6,577 nucleotides of DNA from an uncultured Candidatus Woesearchaeota archaeon. Lineage in GTDB: Archaea > Nanobdellota > Nanobdellia > Woesearchaeales > 21-14-0-10-32-9. Below, piece after piece: positions 5,188 through 6,577 of this stretch. Location of the stretch: assembly GCA_903891505.1 (NCBI GenBank), contig CAITEO010000051.1:1-6577 (forward strand), given 5' to 3'. How positions within the stretch are numbered: position 1 is the stretch's first letter; each line of letters starts with the position of its first letter. The position numbers were made by a program, and so were the translations under genes. Under the pieces are notes generated by a model, which worked only from the letters and a program-made list of their open reading frames with translations, had not been told where the DNA came from and ran no database searches.

Positions 5188-6429
5188 GTGGCAATCAACC
5201 AGAAAGACGCAAAAAAAGACGCAAAAAAAGAAGCGATGAAAGAAACGAAAAAATTAGAAAAAGTAGAACAAGAACCGTCAACTAATAGTATTAATAATAT
5301 TCCAAATCTCATTGTTCTTGGAATAGAGAGCACTGCGCACACGTTCGGAGTTGCAGTTCTCAAAGGTAAACAAGTTCTTGCAAACGAGAAGGATGCGTAC
5401 GTAACTGAGGAAGGCGAAGGAGGGATGGTTCCTGTCAAGGTCGCAGAACATCATATTGATGTTTGTGATATTGTTTTCAAACGTGCCCTTGACAAAGCGA
5501 AAATCAAACCAAAAGATATAGATCTTGTTGCATTTTCAAATAGTCCAGGCCTTGGACATACACTTAGAATTGGCGCGATATTTGCAAGAAGCCTCGCAAT
5601 CAAATTAAAAAAACCTCTTGTTCCTGTAAATCATTGCATTGCACATTTAGAGATAGGAAGACTTATGACTCCTGCAAAGGATCCTGTTCTTCTATACGCA
5701 TCCGGCGCAAACACTCAAATAATCGCGTACGAAGCAGGTAAGTACAGAATCTTTGGAGAAACACTTGATATTGGAGTTGGTAACTTTCTAGATTCTTTTG
5801 GACGTGAACTAGGACTTGGTTTTCCTGCAGGCCCTCAAATTGAAAAACTAGCCAAACAAGAAGAAAAAGAAAAGACGGATGAGAAAGGAAAGAAAGAAGA
5901 TAAAACAAAGAGAGAAGAAAAAGAAAAGAACGAAGAAGAAAAGGAAACATTGAAAGGAAAAGTAGAAGCATCAAGAAAATATATCAAACTTCCTTATTCT
6001 GTTAAAGGCATGGATGTTGCATTCGGAGGAATGCTAACAAATCTCAAGCACAAAATAAAGACGGATCTCGCCACGAAAACCAAGCTTGGAAAATATACTA
6101 AAGAAGATCTATGCTATTCGGTTCAAGAAACAGTATTTGCAATGCTCGTTGAAGTAACTGAACGTGCACTTGCACATACAGGAAAAACTGAAGTCATTCT
6201 AGGTGGCGGCGTTGCTTGCAACAAGCGATTACAAGAAATGTGCAAAATCATGTGCGAAGAGCGTGGCGCAAAAGCATATTGCCCAGAGAATCAATACTTA
6301 GTTGATAATGCCGCAATGATTGCATGGGCTGGTCTTCTAAAATATTCTTCTGAAAAAAAAGACTATTTAGATGAGTCTAGAATAGATCCTTATGAGCGAA
6401 CAGATGAAGTAGAAATAAAGTATAGATGA
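5188..6429 (+). CDS. kae1: Kae1, tRNA t6A37 threonylcarbamoyltransferase subunit of KEOPS
   Basis: Kae1 is the catalytic subunit that moves threonylcarbamoyl onto A37 of ANN-decoding tRNAs. The ASKHA-fold core starts at residue 41 (LIVLGIESTAHTFGVAVLKG). Key motifs are SPGLGHTLR (119-127), metal-binding H149 and H153 in NHCIAHLEIGR, ASGANTQIIAY (171-181), ETLDIGVGNFLDSFGRELGL (191-210), GGGVACNKRL (339-348), and the metal ligand D373 before NAAMIAW. It ends RTDEVEIKYR as archaeal Kae1 does, with no Bud32 kinase fused. At 413 residues it is about 80 longer than usual: a Lys-rich N-terminus (1-40) and a Lys/Glu insert (about 223-262) between PAGPQIEKLA and YIKLPYSVKGMD. Two conserved spots differ from the common form: GGNTQ is GANTQ, and SFSG is AFGG. 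It uses a GTG start and is divergent from lysS. Confidence 0.95.
   Translation: MAINQKDAKKDAKKEAMKETKKLEKVEQEPSTNSINNIPNLIVLGIESTAHTFGVAVLKGKQVLANEKDAYVTEEGEGGMVPVKVAEHHIDVCDIVFKRALDKAKIKPKDIDLVAFSNSPGLGHTLRIGAIFARSLAIKLKKPLVPVNHCIAHLEIGRLMTPAKDPVLLYASGANTQIIAYEAGKYRIFGETLDIGVGNFLDSFGRELGLGFPAGPQIEKLAKQEEKEKTDEKGKKEDKTKREEKEKNEEEKETLKGKVEASRKYIKLPYSVKGMDVAFGGMLTNLKHKIKTDLATKTKLGKYTKEDLCYSVQETVFAMLVEVTERALAHTGKTEVILGGGVACNKRLQEMCKIMCEERGAKAYCPENQYLVDNAAMIAWAGLLKYSSEKKDYLDESRIDPYERTDEVEIKYR
5206..5229 (+). repeat. 12-base tandem repeat with A7 runs at the kae1 5' end
   Basis: GACGCAAAAAAA occurs twice back to back (5206-5217 and 5218-5229), encoding DAKKDAKK near the N-terminus of Kae1. Each unit contains seven A residues, a possible slippage site. 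Confidence 0.85.
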
Positions 6430-6470
6430 GTGAACATATATTTAAATTATTAATTAAAGCATCTGCCTAA
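6426..6470 (+). pseudogene. Possible truncated head of a gene coupled to kae1
   Basis: An ATG at 6426 overlaps the kae1 TGA in the ATGA arrangement typical of translational coupling. It opens 14 codons, MSEHIFKLLIKASA, before a TAA. The stop lies within the left arm of the palindrome at 6459-6516. One reading is that a downstream gene in the kae1 operon was cut by insertion of the IS element, leaving only its first ten or so codons. In many archaea the KEOPS kinase gene bud32 follows or is fused to kae1, but ten residues cannot identify it. The frame may equally be chance. Confidence 0.25.
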
Positions 6471-6516
6471 ATGACCTACTCCCGCGACCTAAAGGTCGGG
6501 GTATCTAGGCAGACGC
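6459..6516. repeat. 58-base imperfect palindrome, probable IS200/IS605 right end
   Basis: The outer arms GCATCTGCCTA (6459-6469) and TAGGCAGACGC (6506-6516) pair with one mismatch. An inner hairpin is formed by GACCT/AGGTC (6486-6490 and 6493-6497), flanked by CCC and GGGG. IS200/IS605 elements carry subterminal imperfect hairpins recognised by TnpA as single strands, and this one overlaps the stop codon of a tnpA frame. It could also end transcription from both sides. The exact element boundary cannot be placed. Confidence 0.7.
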
Positions 6517-6577
6517 ATGATGCTCAACTTGGTTTTTGATATAATTTTCTACAGTTGATAATTCGTTGTATCCAACA
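6505..6577 (-). CDS. tnpA: IS200/IS605 Y1 transposase TnpA, C-terminal end (partial)
   Basis: On the minus strand, reading in from the right edge (complete codons from 6576), 23 codons give VGYNELSTVENYIKNQ followed by VEHHASA and a TAG at 6505-6507. The (T)VG...TVENYIKNQ...HH pattern matches the C-terminal helix of IS200/IS605 HUH/Y1 transposases, whose catalytic tyrosine and HUH pair would lie off the window. TnpA nicks and rejoins single-stranded DNA at subterminal hairpins. The adjoining palindrome at 6459-6516 supports the call independently. Whether the element is complete, or carries tnpB, cannot be seen. Confidence 0.68.
   Translation of the reverse strand, partial: VGYNELSTVENYIKNQVEHHASA

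Larger units (their letters stand above)
6459..6577 (-). mobile_element. Right end of an IS200/IS605-type element (partial)
   Basis: This combines the terminal palindrome and the end of tnpA on the minus strand. The element runs off the right edge. Its inner boundary is about 30 bases past kae1, in the A/T-rich stretch 6435-6458. No target duplication is expected for this family. Confidence 0.62.

Noticed and set aside
5130..5438. Minus-strand frame overlapping the lysS-kae1 gap and the kae1 start
   Set aside because: The FFASFFASF-like stretches mirror the AAA/GAA-rich kae1 N-terminus, and it has no initiation signals.
5663..5974. Minus-strand Leu/Phe-rich frame inside kae1
   Set aside because: It mirrors the purine-rich Lys/Glu insert; the apparent hydrophobic segments are an artefact of that composition.
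5188..6429. Kae1-Bud32 fusion, as in some archaea
   Set aside because: The protein ends at the usual RTDEVEI terminus of Kae1; the extra length comes from the N-terminus and an internal Lys/Glu insert, with no kinase motifs.

Overview
This AT-rich window is most likely archaeal. Both aminoacyl-tRNA synthetases and the t6A enzyme are of archaeal or archaeal-compatible type: a GluRS tail of the archaeal/eukaryotic class, and Kae1 rather than a bacterial TsaD layout. There is a 56-residue histone-fold protein. Most genes carry a TATA-like box about 26-28 bases before the start codon, which predicts leaderless transcripts. Tight spacing, small coiled-coil orphans, a class II LysRS and the minimal histone together point to a DPANN-type lineage (Woesearchaeota/Pacearchaeota-like), but that placement is inference.

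Layout. At 1-214 is the end of gltX (+), three bases short of a convergent cN-III/UMPH-1-type pyrimidine 5'-nucleotidase (218-1057, -). This nucleotidase shares a 73-base bidirectional promoter region with a YgjV-family membrane protein (1131-1667, +). A short gap with an inverted/direct repeat cluster, a TATA box and a strong Shine-Dalgarno precedes the minimal histone-fold gene (1779-1949, +). A small two-helix membrane protein follows (2005-2235, +). On the minus strand, 3261 to 2267 holds a two-gene unit: a coiled-coil protein with a Gln/Pro-rich tail, then an 82-residue coiled-coil protein. Next come lysS (3361-5052, -) and, divergently, kae1 (5188-6429, +). The right edge holds a 58-base imperfect palindrome and the last 23 codons of an IS200/IS605-type TnpA on the minus strand.

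The clearest functional theme is translation: GluRS and LysRS charge tRNAs, and Kae1 is the catalytic subunit for t6A37, present on ANN-decoding tRNAs including tRNA-Lys. LysRS and Kae1 both carry strongly charged low-complexity additions absent from the family cores: a His-rich N-terminus on LysRS, and a Lys-rich N-terminus plus a Lys/Glu internal insert on Kae1. The most noteworthy items are these extensions, the histone fold lacking helix 3, the uncharacterised coiled-coil pair, and an IS end that may have cut off a gene coupled to kae1. No stretch longer than 300 bases is without a gene.
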